From the NCBI RefSeq assembly GCF_000611645.1, contig NW_014013351.1:1-31775 (forward strand): 31,775 nucleotides of DNA, written 5' to 3'. How positions within the stretch are numbered: position 1 is the stretch's first letter; each line of letters starts with the position of its first letter. Of this stretch, positions 12,101 to 22,252 are shown in pieces. The translations under genes and the position numbers were made by a program. The notes below the pieces were generated by a model. It was not told the DNA's origin and did no database searches. It saw nothing but the letters and a program-made list of their open reading frames with translations. The DNA is from Monoraphidium neglectum. Lineage: Eukaryota; Chlorophyta; Chlorophyceae; Sphaeropleales; Selenastraceae.

Positions 12101-15100
12101 ACCTTGGACACGTTTCTATAGGTGCGAGGGTTGCGGGTTGCGGATTGATAAGAGGGATGTGTGTGACAACATAAACATGTGACGCCATATGCCCGAGCAT
12201 CCTTCCCTCCTCGTCGCACCGGCCAGACCGCTGGTTGTGACCCACTCCCATGCACGCCGCGGCCGAGTCAACCAGCAAGGCTCACACACCAGCCTGAGGC
12301 AGCATTGTGCGCTGAGTCCAACTCGTCGGCCCAACCCCACCTCATGCTGAGCTGCTGCGAAACCACCTCGGGCGCCACGCCCGGAGCATAGACGTAGGAA
12401 AATTCCACCGCCCTGCGGCCCCAGTCCAGGAGTGGTGCAGCCACGTCCGCCCGCATGTCCACCTCAAAAATGCGCTTGGCGTTGCGGCCGGCGGTGCCCG
12501 TCGCCGGCTGCGCAACGCAGGCCAGGCTCTCGGATACCTGGTGGGTGTGCGAGCAGGAGTGGTTTGACGCAGTGATGACTTGACGCATAATTTTGTTTGG
12601 GGGTCATCCAGGGCCTTTCACGCCACTGGTGCATGCACCTGCCTCAAGGGTTGCTGTTCACATGCAGCCAAAGGCAGGCAGTGGGACACGCTTGGATGTG
12701 CATGCACGTCTGAGAAACCAGGTGCTACACCTTGCTTTGACCGCACGTGCAGGCAACGTCGCCCCTCGACACCCACCACCCACCTGCCCCGGCTTGGCCG
12801 CCAGGCCTGTGATGATGGTGGTAATGGCCTCGCGCGGCCCCAGCACGATGCGGTCCGGCAGCAGGCTGAAGACGGGCGCCTGGTCGGCCGGGACCGCAGA
12901 CAGTTCAAATTTCTTGCCTGGGGATGCGCACGAGCAAGTTTGGTGCTTGAATGGCGGCTGACGCATCCATGCCGTTGAAGTTGCGCAACATTGGGGTCTG
13001 CTGTGATACGATGCAGAAAGTCCTACAGCTGGAAATGACCAGACTGAAGACCACAATCAACTCGCAGAAAGTCCCCGTCCCAGCGCCACACCCCGTGCAT
13101 CTCACGCACCAGACCCCTTGGACGTCTTCGCAAAAGCCTTGGCCAGCTCGTCCGCACGCGTGTTCATCCACTGCAGGCTGACGCCCCTGCGTCCAAGGTT
13201 GCGCACCACAACCTCGCGCACCCACGGCCGCCCGCACAGCTGGTGGCCAAAGTGGAGCGCGCCGCCCGCTAGCTCCTCGCACACGACTGTGCTGCCCACA
13301 CCCGTCGCGGTCAGCTCGATGGGCGTGTCAGCGCCGTCCGCCACGAGCACGTGGAGCGTGTCCCTGACGGGCGTGGCGTCATCCAGCAGGGCGGTGACGC
13401 GGACGGCGACCTCGCAGCCGGGGGCGAGCTCCACCTCTCGAGGTTCCGCCTTGAGTGGGGTCGCGGTTGGGAAAAGGGTTCACGGGCAGCGGCACAGATG
13501 GGTTGAAGAGTAAAATGCAGAGCAGCATCTGGCAACACACACACACGCAAGCACACACGAAAAAGAGTCTGTAGAGGCACCAACTCTGCTTAGCAGTGAC
13601 CGGCCAGCAACGCTCCTAAGTGTCCTTTTCTTTTCATCAAACCACTTGTAAGCCCATCCTCATGCAATTCAGCCCAGCACCTTGGAACAAATCAAGGCAA
13701 CGACTCACGTCAAACACGGAGTTCGAGCCCTCTATGAATAGCTTGGCGTGCGCCGTGATGACGGTGGGGTTGCGCACCCGCAGCTCCTGCACGTGCGGCT
13801 GCAGCACAGCCACTTTATTGAATGCCACAGCCGCCCCCGGCTGCCAAGGGGACGGCTGCACCGCTTCCCCTGGCGAGGGGCCAGTCGAAGCCCCCAGGCC
13901 GCGCCCGCGGGCCCGAGGCACGCCCCCGGGAGACGGGGAGGCAGTTCGCGAGGTGGATGCGGCGCTCGCACGGCTGTGGCGGCCGGCGGGTTGGCCTGAA
14001 GAGGGCGGGGCGCCGACGCTCACGGCGGAGCTGCTTGCCTCCAGGGCCGGCGCTGCTGCAGCCGGCGCTGACATCCCTGCCCCGTCGCCGCTTAGCCCGC
14101 TCGCTTCTCCCGCCACCGCTGCTGGCATTTCTTGGCTGCGACCATCGTCGCCCGCCAAATTTGCCACCACGGGGCCGCCTGCTGCATCGGCGCCGCTGCC
14201 GTTTACGAGCGTCGCAGGCGCCGGACTCCCTGCGGGCGCCGCTGCGGCGGCCACATTGACTGCAGCCCTGCAGGCGCCTGCGGGCGGCGCGAACTCGAGC
14301 CTGGGCCCAAGGGACCGCGCATTGAGCACGACCTGCAGCGGCTTGACGCGGCTGCCGAGCGTCCGCACCAGCGCCGGCAGCTGCAGCCGCCCCAGGCGGC
14401 TGGTGCAGAGCGTGACCGTGACCTGCTGCTCGCCCCTAGGCGGGATCGTGGCGCTGCTGGGCTCGGCCGTGAACGTGGCGACGCACTGGCTGGCCTGGTC
14501 CTGTGGGTTTGTATGACCGTTTTCTTGGCGTGTGGCGGCAAGGCCAATCACTGCACGAATGGGTTGGTACAACAGGAAATAGGGCGCCCCCGCCAGTTCA
14601 ACTTAAGGCCCAGCCCCTGGTGCTCAGCCACGCTGCGATGAGGCACGGACCCTGAGCACCAGGCCGCTCGCCGTGCAGAAGCCCGAGAGGCAACAGCCCC
14701 GGCCCCCACCTGCGGCAGGACCTCGAATTTGGCAGGCAGCCGGCTCTCGTTGACGAGCGTGAAGCACGCGCGGTAGGGGTGCCCAAGGTACGCCTGCCCA
14801 AAGTCCAGCTGCCCGTCCGCCGGGCGCGCGGACAGGATCGGCACCGCGCACTCGGCGGCGACGGGCACCGACGCGGCGGCGTCCGCGACGCCGGGCTGGT
14901 CCATGATCAGCTGCAGAGAGTAGCGCTGGACGGACTGTCGATGTGGCAACGGTAGACCAAAATATAATGCCGGTGGTGCATGCAAAGGGTTGTGAGCGTA
15001 GAACGGATTTATTGCAAGGGGTGTGCATATGTGTCACAAGCCCACAAGAGGGGGCCGGATGCCTTGCGGGTGCTAGGTGCAGGTAGAACGTGCCCTTTGC

Positions 15101-18100
15101 ACCAGCCCCCAACTTCGCTGCGCCCCCTGTGATTTTCTCCACTTTGAACCCTTCTGCATCCGCCGTGCCCTTGCGGTACCCCTGAAACCCCGCCCGGTCA
15201 CCTGTGGCATGAACTCAACCTGCACCCGCTGGGTCCCGTTTGGCAGCACCGTGCCGCGCGCCGGCATCACGGCAAACTCCTTGGATGCCGCCCCCTGGCC
15301 GCCGGCGCCGCCGCCTGAGCCGCCGGGCGCGCCGTCCACGAGGCGCCAGGCGTAGGCCAGGGGTATGGCGCTGGTGTTGGTCAGCACCAGGTCCCTCACG
15401 CACCTGAGGGCTCGCGGTATGGCGGGGCGGAACGGGGTACTTGCAAGGCTGAGCGCTTGTGGCAACGTGTGTCACATATTTTGCAGGCGCCGCCGTCCAC
15501 AAGCATCGCCCCAACTGGCGGCGTCAGAACTTTGACGGCGCCGCAATCAGCCGCCGACAAGTCGGTCCACTCTGCCATCTGCCATCTGCCAACTCTGCAA
15601 CAGCGACTGCCAGGCCAGCAGGCCGCCCCGACGCCTGTGCGCAGCTGGTTGCTCACAAATCGCCGGAAGCTGTTGCCAACTGCACCAGGCCAAAAGGCCT
15701 TTCATGCCTGCAAATTCAGACTGCTGCTGCCTGCTGCCAACAGCAGCCCGCAAGGCAGCCACCGCTTCCCCCAGCTGCTTGCAGCACGCCAATCCAAGCA
15801 TGCCTCTCACCTGAAACCAAAGGACACGATCCCAAAGTCCACCTCGCGCGGCCCCAGCTCGAAGGTTGGCCCTATCACGCGCCCCCTGATCACCAGCGGC
15901 ACCGCGGCGTCGCTGCCCGCCAGCCGCCACTGGAAGGCCTCCTCAAAGGCGCCCAGTGCGTCGCTCGCCAGGCGCACGCGGATGAGCGCCGCGCCGCCCG
16001 GGGGTATACTGCCGGCCTCGGGGTCAAACGAGAATTTTGAGCCAAACCTACAAGAGGGATCAGGGCGCCCGCCTCGTTTGGTTTGGTCGCGGCCCACCTG
16101 GGGACGCACCGTCTCGCTGCCGGGCATCCTGCCCGCAAGTGCTCGGCCTCGCACTACTGCACGCGCCTGAGAGCAGGCGTCCACCTTGCAATGCCGCCTG
16201 CAGCGCCCGCCGGCGCGCGGCGCGCTGCGACCCCCACCCTCCCGTGCCATCACCACAGCCCCCGACCGCCCCCTGCCTCGCATCAGCCCTTCAGCGATTT
16301 GGCCTCACCTGGTGTGCGACGGCGTCAGCCGGAACTCGGCGTCCACGCGGCCCCTATTCATCAAGTTGACCTCGTACTCGTGCAGCGTGTTCACAAAGGC
16401 GTCGCCCACGTCGAGCGAATCGTACGAGAAGCACGCCACCGCCCCCAGCCCGCGGCCGCGCAGCCGCAGCGGCAGCCGTGCCGCGCGGCCGTCCAGCTCG
16501 ACGTAGGCAGCCGCGTCGAAGCTTCTCGCGTAGTCGGGGGAGAACTGGAGGACCACCTCCATCCGGCCGCCCGGCGGGACGGAGCCGGCAGGCGGGAACG
16601 CGGCAAAGTGGGGGCTGGAGAACAGCGCGGCGTCCGCCTCGGCGGCGCGGCGCTGCCGCTTGGCGTCGCGCGCCGCCGCGAGCGACGCGTCGGCGATCAC
16701 GCTGTCGCCGGCGCCGCTGGAGCCGGTCGCGGCGGACGGGGCCGCGCTCGGCTCGGCAAGCAAGGCGCCGCCGCTCGCGTCGCGCGCGCCGCCGCCGCCG
16801 TCGGCGTCGGGCTCCGAGTCGACCCGAGCGTCCCCGCATTCAAGGCTGCTGCTGCGATGCGGCGCGTCGTGCGCTGCCCGGGCTGCCGGCGCGTCCTCTT
16901 TGGCCTCACGCCGCAGCGAACGAGAGTGGTCGTGCCCAGCCCCAGCGCCGCCGCCGCCGCCTCCGATGCCTGCCAACGCCACACGCGCCGCCTCCCAGTC
17001 GTCCGCCTCGTTCGGCCGCTGCTTGAACGCGAACGCCGCCGGCCGGTCGCCGCCGTTGACCACCCACACGCTCTTCTGACTCAGCCGCCCCATGTAGGTC
17101 GGCAGGAACTCCACCTCTGACGTGGACAACCCCACGTCCAGCTCCCGCCCCTCGCCGCGCAGCCGCGTGTAGGTGGCGCGCCCGCCGCCGTCGTAGAGCA
17201 CCTCCAGCTCGCCCTCCCACGCGCCCGCGGCCGGCGGGCAGAACGCGACCGCGATTTGCAGCGTCTCCCCCGGCGCGAGGAAGCCGCGCGCGGGCGACAC
17301 CGAGAACGGGCCGCTGGCGGCCAGCGCGAAGCCGCCGGGCGCGCCGCCGGCGTTGCGGACGAGGAGGGCCTGCCGCGCGGCCGCGCGGACGGGCGGCGCC
17401 TCGCGGAAGCGGATCTCGTCTGGAAGATCAAGCGCAGGTGCGGCGCCCGCGCCGACAAGCGGCACCAGGAACCGCTCGCGCTCCGTCGCGACGACGAGCG
17501 CGTGGGCCGCGTCGCCGGGGCCCTGGGGGCGGAAGGTGACGACGAAAACGACCTCCATACCCGGGGCCACCTTGCCACCGTCGTCCCGCCCGTCCGCGGC
17601 GTCGGCGAAGCCGCCGGCGCCGGCGCCTTGCACCCTGGTGTCGCGCCGGACGCTGAAGAGCGCGGAGTCTGGCGCCTCGACGCGCACACGGCGCGCGACC
17701 TGTCCGTGCCGCGACGAGGACAGGGGCAGGCGCGCTCTTTGCGCAGCTCCCCATGCTTCATTCGCCTTTGCACCCATATCATGGGCTCGAACGACACCTG
17801 ATGATGGCTCCAGGCCGCTCGTGCTGATGTAAGCGCTACGGCATACACGCACCGCTGCCCTGCCAGTCCGGCTGCTGCAGGACCCCGCGCCAACCCAGCG
17901 GTTCCGCCCCCAACCTTGTCATTGTTGCGCAGTGAGAGTGTGGCGGTGTAGGTTTCAAAGGGCCGGTAGCCCGTGAAAACCACTTCTGGAGGGAACGGCT
18001 GGAAAAGCGGCTCGTCGACTGGCACAGCGCTCTGGGCCTGCGCAGCGCGATGGCAGGGAACGGCGAAGCGGTGGGTGCGGGGCAGCCTGCTGTTCCATGC

Positions 18101-18651
18101 GTGCAGCCCGCCCGCCTGCAGCTGCTGAGGGGCTAAGGCACTGCCAAAGATGACAGGTGACGGTCCCCTGACAATTTCAGGTCTAGGATCCAGGTCGGCT
18201 GCTGGTCGGCTGGGCCGGCCCCAAAACCAGGCATCCGTTGCGTTCTGCTGCGCATCCACCTGGTGGGTGTGATCGCCCAAGCTCGACAACCCCACGATTT
18301 GAGGCCTCGGGCGCCAGCCGTCCGCATGGCGCGCCGGACGCGTCAGGCTCTGGATCAGCTGGCTCGGGGTCCACTGCGGTGGGGGCGGAACGCACGCATG
18401 GCGTTGGCTGCGCTGGGGAGTGCCGCATGCGGCCCCTTTGCAGGGTGCGCACATGCGCTTGGCATTAGCTTGACTGGCAAGGCCCAACAGGGGCGTCATC
18501 ACGAATGTCTGCGCACTTTGGCGCTGATGAGGGGGTCTTCTTCCTTGCTGTAGGTCTTGTACTTGACCGCGCCCTTGCCAGGGCTATCAGGCTGCCGCTT
18601 GCGCGACGCCGCTGCCCCGAGCCGGCTTTGGGTGCCGCCGGGCTCCGTCAT
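213..18651 (-). CDS. HYDIN: HYDIN-like central-pair protein, 5' 34 exons (partial; 3' end off left edge)
   Basis: HYDIN is a giant ASH/MSP-repeat protein of the ciliary central pair (C2b projection in Chlamydomonas) needed for normal beating. Thirty-four exons join with consistent phase into about 3,563 codons, and each aligns in order with animal HYDIN as I remember it: FQPFPPEVVF and LRNNDK near residue 100, VIGPTF near 640, LDFGC near 1384, the ADK-like domain near 2240-2460, then FGPLLAG and AQFSKY. Exon bounds: 18651-18517, 18373-18260, 18037-17915, 17699-16309, 16047-15811, 15403-15202, 14934-14710, 14500-13709, 13449-13110, 12917-12784, 12537-12341, 12115-11987, 11792-11669, 11405-10983, 10763-10646, 10353-10235, 10036-9989, 9720-9596, 9359-8618, 8419-8324, 8072-7866, 7676-7503, 7309-7192, 6977-6815, 6676-6574, 6405-6148, 5974-4329, 4094-3903, 3544-2933, 2752-2398, 2214-2110, 1739-1641, 1333-1142, 864-213. 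The last exon ends in phase 1 at a GTGCGC donor; 1-212 looks like intron. Human HYDIN is about 5,100 residues, so roughly a third is missing. Identity is near certain; single splice sites are less so. Confidence 0.95.
415..588 (-). repeat. GCN-rich tract encoding an Ala-rich insert in HYDIN exon 34
   Basis: Dense GCC/GCG codons on the minus strand encode about 58 residues that are mostly alanine, broken by PKGPK and a few lysines. The tract sits between LRLSQLG and QLRLGQFVF. Animals also have a variable insert here, rich in charged residues rather than alanine. Its composition produces long arginine- or alanine-rich open frames on both strands that are shadows. Confidence 0.85.
5015..5074 (-). 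repeat. Pure (CAG)20 trinucleotide repeat, polyglutamine in HYDIN exon 27
   Basis: Twenty uninterrupted CTG units on the plus strand read as CAG codons in the HYDIN frame, giving Q20 at about residues 2580-2599. It lies in the low-complexity arm after the ADK-like region. Out-of-frame readings give poly-Leu, poly-Cys or poly-Ala shadow proteins. Confidence 0.95.
6072..6110 (+). repeat. (CA)n dinucleotide microsatellite in HYDIN intron 26
   Basis: About 19 CA units on the plus strand, read as GT units in the sense direction of HYDIN. They lie roughly 37-75 nt downstream of the exon 26 donor (GTGTGT at 6147). A GCGCGC run flanks the tract at 6065-6071 and GCACGTACGC at 6111-6120, so the whole stretch is alternating purine-pyrimidine. 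Confidence 0.95.
6574..7676 (-). other. HYDIN: HYDIN exons 22-25: residues about 2008-2193
   Basis: Exons 22 (7503-7676), 23 (7192-7309), 24 (6815-6977) and 25 (6574-6676). Motifs: VYTVQLQNPNQVPAEWSI and GVLEPGARANIRVTFTPQ in exon 22; LACSGRGFTPRIEVSQ in exon 23 running into LVDCGPILPAFPGQ in exon 24; CLELDQRHREDEEALRALD, matching human SLEFDQQYLIEEKILRKLK; and YDDKGVALLRP in exon 25 (human YDSYNTLLLPPR). Keeping the frame between exons 22 and 23 requires a GC donor. This block leads directly into the adenylate-kinase-like domain. Confidence 0.87.
7310..7502 (-). other. Likely GC-AG intron between HYDIN exons 22 and 23
   Basis: On the minus strand exon 22 ends CCGCAG and the intron begins GCGAGC, a near-perfect donor except for GC in place of GT. 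The acceptor is CTGCAG. No GT donor in this stretch joins the required phase 0 to phase 0 frame, and the junction TPQ|AGRDQPYVL restores the HYDIN reading. GC-AG introns are a known minor class. Confidence 0.65.
7866..10763 (-). other. HYDIN: HYDIN exons 15-21: residues about 1523-2007
   Basis: Exons 15 (10646-10763), 16 (10235-10353), 17 (9989-10036, only 48 nt), 18 (9596-9720), 19 (8618-9359), 20 (8324-8419) and 21 (7866-8072). Exon 18 has TYPCITLNLPRVKD (human IFPQICLDLPRN). Exon 19 begins with a long Ala/Arg/Ser/Gly-rich linker, then a helical ERRLDLEAERARLMHML stretch and YVLDFGFATKGVNKSRKVKF (human YILDFGYIILGEVRTHIIKI). Exon 20 encodes VDKPVLEAFGFG and APECE. Exon 21 has VTLPLAIRGG and LDFGTVCNTHCK. 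The block aligns without gaps in exon order, although exons 15, 17 and 20 have no long open frame of their own. Confidence 0.87.
10983..12917 (-). other. HYDIN: HYDIN exons 10-14: residues about 1187-1522
   Basis: Exons 10 (12784-12917), 11 (12341-12537), 12 (11987-12115), 13 (11669-11792) and 14 (10983-11405). Key matches: APVFSLLPDRIVLGPRE in exon 10; AAPLLDWGRRAVEFSY in exon 11; VVSFDPDYR in exon 12, running into exon 13 with LTGEVEFPNLVLD; and LDFGCVLMDTLRRATLTLTN with LLPIRGRLAPGESESVEVSF in exon 14, against human LDFGCILNDTELIRYVTITN and ILPLYGVLQPGESQQVTFTF. Exon 13 has no ATG and was found only by reading between the flanking exons; its 124 nt fit the phase on both sides. Confidence 0.88.
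13110..15403 (-). other. HYDIN: HYDIN exons 6-9: ASH domains, residues about 667-1186
   Basis: Exon 6 (15202-15403) encodes VRDLVLTNTSAIPLAYAWRL, matching human LICSLNNTSLIPMTYKLRI. Exon 7 (14710-14934) carries QLDFGQAYLGHPYRA and FEVLPQV. Exon 8 (13709-14500) starts with an ASH half (TIPPRGEQQVTVTL, LGPRLEFAPP), then has about 147 residues of Ala/Gly/Ser/Pro-rich sequence, then resumes with VQELRVRNP. Exon 9 (13110-13449) encodes GVGSTVVCEELAGGALHFG and LQWMN, matching human GTGSTIVSDK and LFWMN. Phases at all junctions agree. The exon 9 acceptor (CTCAAG) is unusual, since nearly all the others are CAG or TAG, so that border could move by a few codons. Confidence 0.85.
15811..17699 (-). other. 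HYDIN: HYDIN exons 4-5: ASH domains, residues about 125-666
   Basis: Exon 4 (16309-17699) is a long exon of 463 codons plus 2 nt with several beta-rich ASH-type units: ATERERFLVPL, ALLVRNAGG, FLAPGETLQIAVAF and YMGRLSQKSVWVVN. These match human segments VTEREKFIVPI, LLVRNIG and YISLANQRTITIHN. A Gly/Ala/Ser/Asp-rich loop between about 16660 and 16980 is longer than the human one. Exon 5 (15811-16047) continues in phase 2 with GSIPPGGAALIRVRLASDALG, then VIGPTFELGPREVDFG, matching human VIGPTFHFNVPALHFGDVSFGF. The exon 5 donor is a strong CAG|GTGAGA. Confidence 0.88.
17915..18651 (-). other. HYDIN: HYDIN exons 1-3: N-terminus and start of first ASH domain
   Basis: Exon 1 (18517-18651) starts at the ATG at 18649-18651, which has G at -3, and encodes a basic lead with the segment KYKTYSKEED. 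Exon 2 (18260-18373) carries PRPQIVGLSSLGDHTHQ, which lines up with the PPRIIELLDMGETTHQ region of human HYDIN. Exon 3 (17915-18037) follows in phase 0 and gives DEPLFQPFPPEVVF, one of the best conserved stretches of the family, with exactly the human spacing from THQ. This spacing supports both the exon 2-3 junction and the N-terminal model. The exon 1 donor (GTGCGC) is the weakest call here, and the transcription start is not visible. Confidence 0.8.
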
Positions 18652-19878
18652 GCCCAGGTCGGCCCCTGCGCCGCTGATTTCAGCACCAATTGATCACTGA
18701 CATGCCGCAGAGCCTTTCCTAAGGAGATAGAGATCCACTGTGAGATTCAGCACAGTGATCTTCGGACCAGATTGCCCATGCGGCAGAACGATACATGAAA
18801 ATCAATCATCTCAATCAACTGCTTTGCATATGCTCCGCAAGGCCTCATGACTCACCGTCTCAGTCAACCCCTCGGGACCGCGCGTCCGCGCCAGCCAGAT
18901 CGGAACAGCAGGCAGTGTCAGCTTTAACCAGACCGATTTTGAACACCGCGTCTATTCATACATTTATTACATGCGTGATACGCCTTGGGCGCTGCGCAGC
19001 ACTCGACAGCCCGCCGCCATCCCTCATCCCCCTCCCCTGCCCAGCTGAGCTTTGCCATCCTGGAGCCCATCAGTTGGCATGCTGTCGGGTGTGTGTTGCT
19101 AGCCAGTCGTACATATGCTATCCGTACTCCCCGTAGCTGTTCGGCACGCCAGGCAAGTCATAAAACTGTACTGTACTTTACGCGTGTCACCACATGTCTG
19201 ATGAGAATGCCCGTCGTGCAGATGCGAAATGCGTGCCCGAGCCGTGGCTTGCGTGCTGCGCCACACTACCAGAGGGTTGCGGGCATTTATAAGATAGGCA
19301 TGCAATGCAAAACCAAATTCTGGCAGGAGGAAGACAGCAAGGGGGCGCAGCAAGCTAGATGCGCGGTCCTTGGAATGCGTGGACCAAGCCACTCATCTCA
19401 AGCATAACTGCGTGCGGGAAAAAGCGCATGACTTGATGTTGGATTGCAAAAGAATATTAAGGGGCGCAGGGCCACGAGCGTCATGCTGCGTATCATGTGG
19501 GGGGTGTATGGCAAGTGCCGTGACTGCCAAGTCTCTGGGGAAAATGCCGTGCTGCGGGTGGAAAATCGCGCGAAGCGTCTTCCCAGCAGTGCGCATGCAG
19601 GCAGTAATGATTAGGATGGTAAGGCATTAAAATAATGTGGCTTGGCCCATCAAAGAGACGGGGCATCTGCGGTGTGTCATCCATGACACGAGTCGCAGTC
19701 AAGTGTGTGCAACAAATATGCTTCGCACAGCGAGGGCTGCCCACAATACATGCCATCATGATCGCGCAGCAAAAGGCACCCACGGTGGATACCGCAACCA
19801 GGAATGGCAGGCCAGAGTTGCTGCAGAATCAATGCCCAATTGTACGCCCTTGCGTGACGGCATTCGCCAGCAGCAGCA
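18652..19878. other. Intergenic: HYDIN promoter side and 3' UTR of protease A
   Basis: About 1.2 kb without a recognisable gene. The part next to 18652 should hold the HYDIN 5' UTR and promoter, and the part next to 19878 the 3' UTR of the upstream protease gene; both are on the minus strand. It is more AT-rich than the coding parts. Short open frames here show no family resemblance, and I found no clear TATA box, tRNA or transposon. Confidence 0.6.
18967..18971 (-). terminator. Candidate TGTAA poly(A) signal for protease A
   Basis: TTACA on the plus strand reads TGTAA in the sense direction, the usual poly(A) signal of volvocalean green algae. It lies about 910 nt after the stop codon, a long but possible 3' UTR, and about 315 nt before the HYDIN start. 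It is the only such pentamer I noticed between the two genes. Confidence 0.35.
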
Positions 19879-22252
19879 CTACCAGTAACCTGCCCAGATC
19901 AAAGGTCCATAGTAGTGCCGTGCCGCCTTGCTTCCAAACGTGCTGTCCTTTCGGCCCCACCTGAATTTTTTATCTGCCTTATTCTTTGCAGCAGCCGACT
20001 GCACTACCTTCAACGCATTTGCGGCGCCGGCGCCCAGCCGGCAGTCGCCGGCTGCAAAGCAGCGGCCCGCTACCCCAGCAACATGGGGGCTTGCAAAGCT
20101 GGTGCCACTCTTTGACGCAACGGCGGAACCGACAGTTGTCGACAGGATGTCAGTGCCTGGGGCTGTCACGGTCCGCTTCAAGTCGAGCTTGCTTGCCTTG
20201 GGCGACAGCCTAGGAGGTTGTGTGAGGGTGGGTTCACTTGGGTTATACGCTTCTCTGGAACTGGACTGACATCGATCATGTGCGCGTATGTGATGGGCCA
20301 CATGTCGTATACGTGTCTTGGCATTGCAACATGGTGAGGCTGGCACATGCATGCAGACACAGAACTGGCCGTGCGCATGCACACACATGCACACATGCGT
20401 GCGTGCGCTTGTGCAGTGTTTGCTAAGCACAAGCGCCTGCTGGCCTAGCAACCCTGTTTATGCCTGGCCCTCCCTGAACAACATACCCACCAGTTGCTGA
20501 ACGACGCAGGCTTAACTGCGCCGCTGGGAGACCCTGACACAGTGTCCAGCGCCGTCACCGCAATCGCCGCCCCACAGTTGCCTGGAAGGGTGTCGCTCAT
20601 TTCGACGCCACCGTTGCCAGCTGCAGCCACTACAACCATCCCCTTGTCCACCGCCGCTTGTATCGCATCACATAGAAGTTGATCTTTGCCCTTGCCGGTG
20701 AGCGAAAGGTTGACGACTGTTATGTTCAGGCTTACGCCGTTCTGCACCACCCACAGCATGCCACCCACAGTGGAGAGCGAGTCGCCGCGGCCGAGGTCTG
20801 ACAGCACCTTGCCCGCAAACAGCGGCGCGCCCGGCAGGACGCCCCAGACGCCCATGCCGTTGTTGCGCGCGCCGATGATGCCCGCGACTGGCGTGCCGTG
20901 GACGAATTGGTCCGTCCAGTCATTCGGGTCGCTGGCGTCTGGTGCAAAGTTCCTGCCGCCAATGACGTTGAGGTCTGGGTGCGGGGATATACCGGAGTCC
21001 AGCACCTGTCCAACCGGCGGGTTGCACAGACAGGGGGGTGGGCGCTGGAACGCTGTAGCGGGGGGCAGGGAGCGCCCCAGGATATGTGCGCAATGGGAAG
21101 GGGCGCACACACCTGATGCCCACCCTCGTCCCATCTGCACCCTCATGTTAGAATTTGTTTTCGGTCCTTCCGCAGCGTGCCTGCCGCCCATGCCCATTTG
21201 TTGCCCCGCAGCACTCACCGCAATCGTGATGCCGGAGGCCGCTGCGTCCACCGGAACAGACCCTGGAGGCCCAGGGCTGCCGTCGGAGCTCTGGATGCGG
21301 CCCATCCCGTTGAGGTCGGCTTCCCCCACTTTCAGGGGCTCGCGGGCAACACGTGGCACGCAGTTCCCGTAGCCGGGCTGGCACCCAACTGTGCAGTGCT
21401 CGAGGGTGCTTCCGCACCTGGAGGGGTGGTGCGGGCAGGATTGTTGCATGTGTGTGTGCTCAACATGGGGAGGGGGGCACGATGCGGCTTCAGGTCGTGG
21501 CATACAGCACGGGTGCAGCCAAAACAGGGGCAGGTGCAAGGAGGATGGCAGGGGCCGCACCTGTTCTTGTTGCTGCAGCACTGGCTGAAGCTGCACATGG
21601 CCTTGGCCGCAGCACCGCAGATGCCATTACGCTTGGCCACCTTCAGGGGCACCACCTGGGCCACTCGTCGTCCGTGATTCGTGCCATACGCCTGGAGTGC
21701 AGGATCAAAAGAGCCATGCGCCGACGCAGCTCGATGCTCAAAGACTGGTTGCACGTACTTGACACCTTTAAGGCCTAAAAGGCTTTCCTGGATTGCGGCC
21801 ATGGCGTAAGGATCCTCTCCAACCAGGCCAATCACCCTGACCAGGCTGGCGGGTATCAAGGACGCCACGCCACCGCTTCCAGCACGCGAGGCGGCCACGA
21901 CACCACTGCTGCGCGCATTGAGGACATCGGCCAAGGAGTTGACTTCGATGCGCGGCGCAGGGGGCGGCAGCCCCGCAGCGCCTGCATCTCCATTGACGTT
22001 CGCCGCTGCAGGCTCTGCCTTGGCGAAGGATGCGGCGGCCGCGGCTGTTGCGGCGGCGAAGGCGCGTGCGCTAGCACTGCTGACGTCAACTACTGACTCG
22101 TCCCAGACAATGATCAGCTGTCCCGCAATTGTGGCAGGCTCTGGGTCAGCTGATAAGGCTGCCTGGGCCGCCGCTACAGCCAGGGCCAGGACCAACAGGC
22201 GCACGGCATTCATGGCTGCAAAGCGGCAGCGCCGTGAGGGCTGTCGCGCCAT
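19879..22252 (-). CDS. Secreted subtilisin-like serine protease with hevein-like module (copy A)
   Basis: Four exons (21561-22252, 21219-21417, 20491-21005, 19879-20209) encode 578 residues of an S8 peptidase. Order: basic start and hydrophobic signal peptide (about 15-32); I9-like propeptide, from GQLIIVWDE (44-52) to LKGVKYVQPVFEH (161-173); an eight-Cys hevein-like module (C212-C250); then the catalytic domain with D300 (LDSGI), H333 (VHGT), oxyanion N428 (AAGN) and S506 (SGTSFASPH). It ends YYGPLIWAGYW. All active residues are present, so it should be active outside the cell or in the secretory path. The start chosen (ACCATGG, MARQPSRR) is shared with copy B; an ATG 42 nt upstream in frame is not. 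Both paralogues have introns at the same places and phases (2, 0, 2). Subtilases serve in hatching and wall turnover in Chlamydomonas; the substrate here is unknown. Confidence 0.92.

Noticed and set aside
16083..17120. 345-codon plus-strand open frame
   Set aside because: It is antisense to HYDIN exon 4, is Arg/Ala-rich, and is explained by high GC content at third codon positions; no domain is recognisable.
17081..18502. 473-codon minus-strand open frame
   Set aside because: Part of it coincides with HYDIN exon 2, but the frame runs through two introns and then reads exon 4 out of frame; the conserved HYDIN reading needs splicing.
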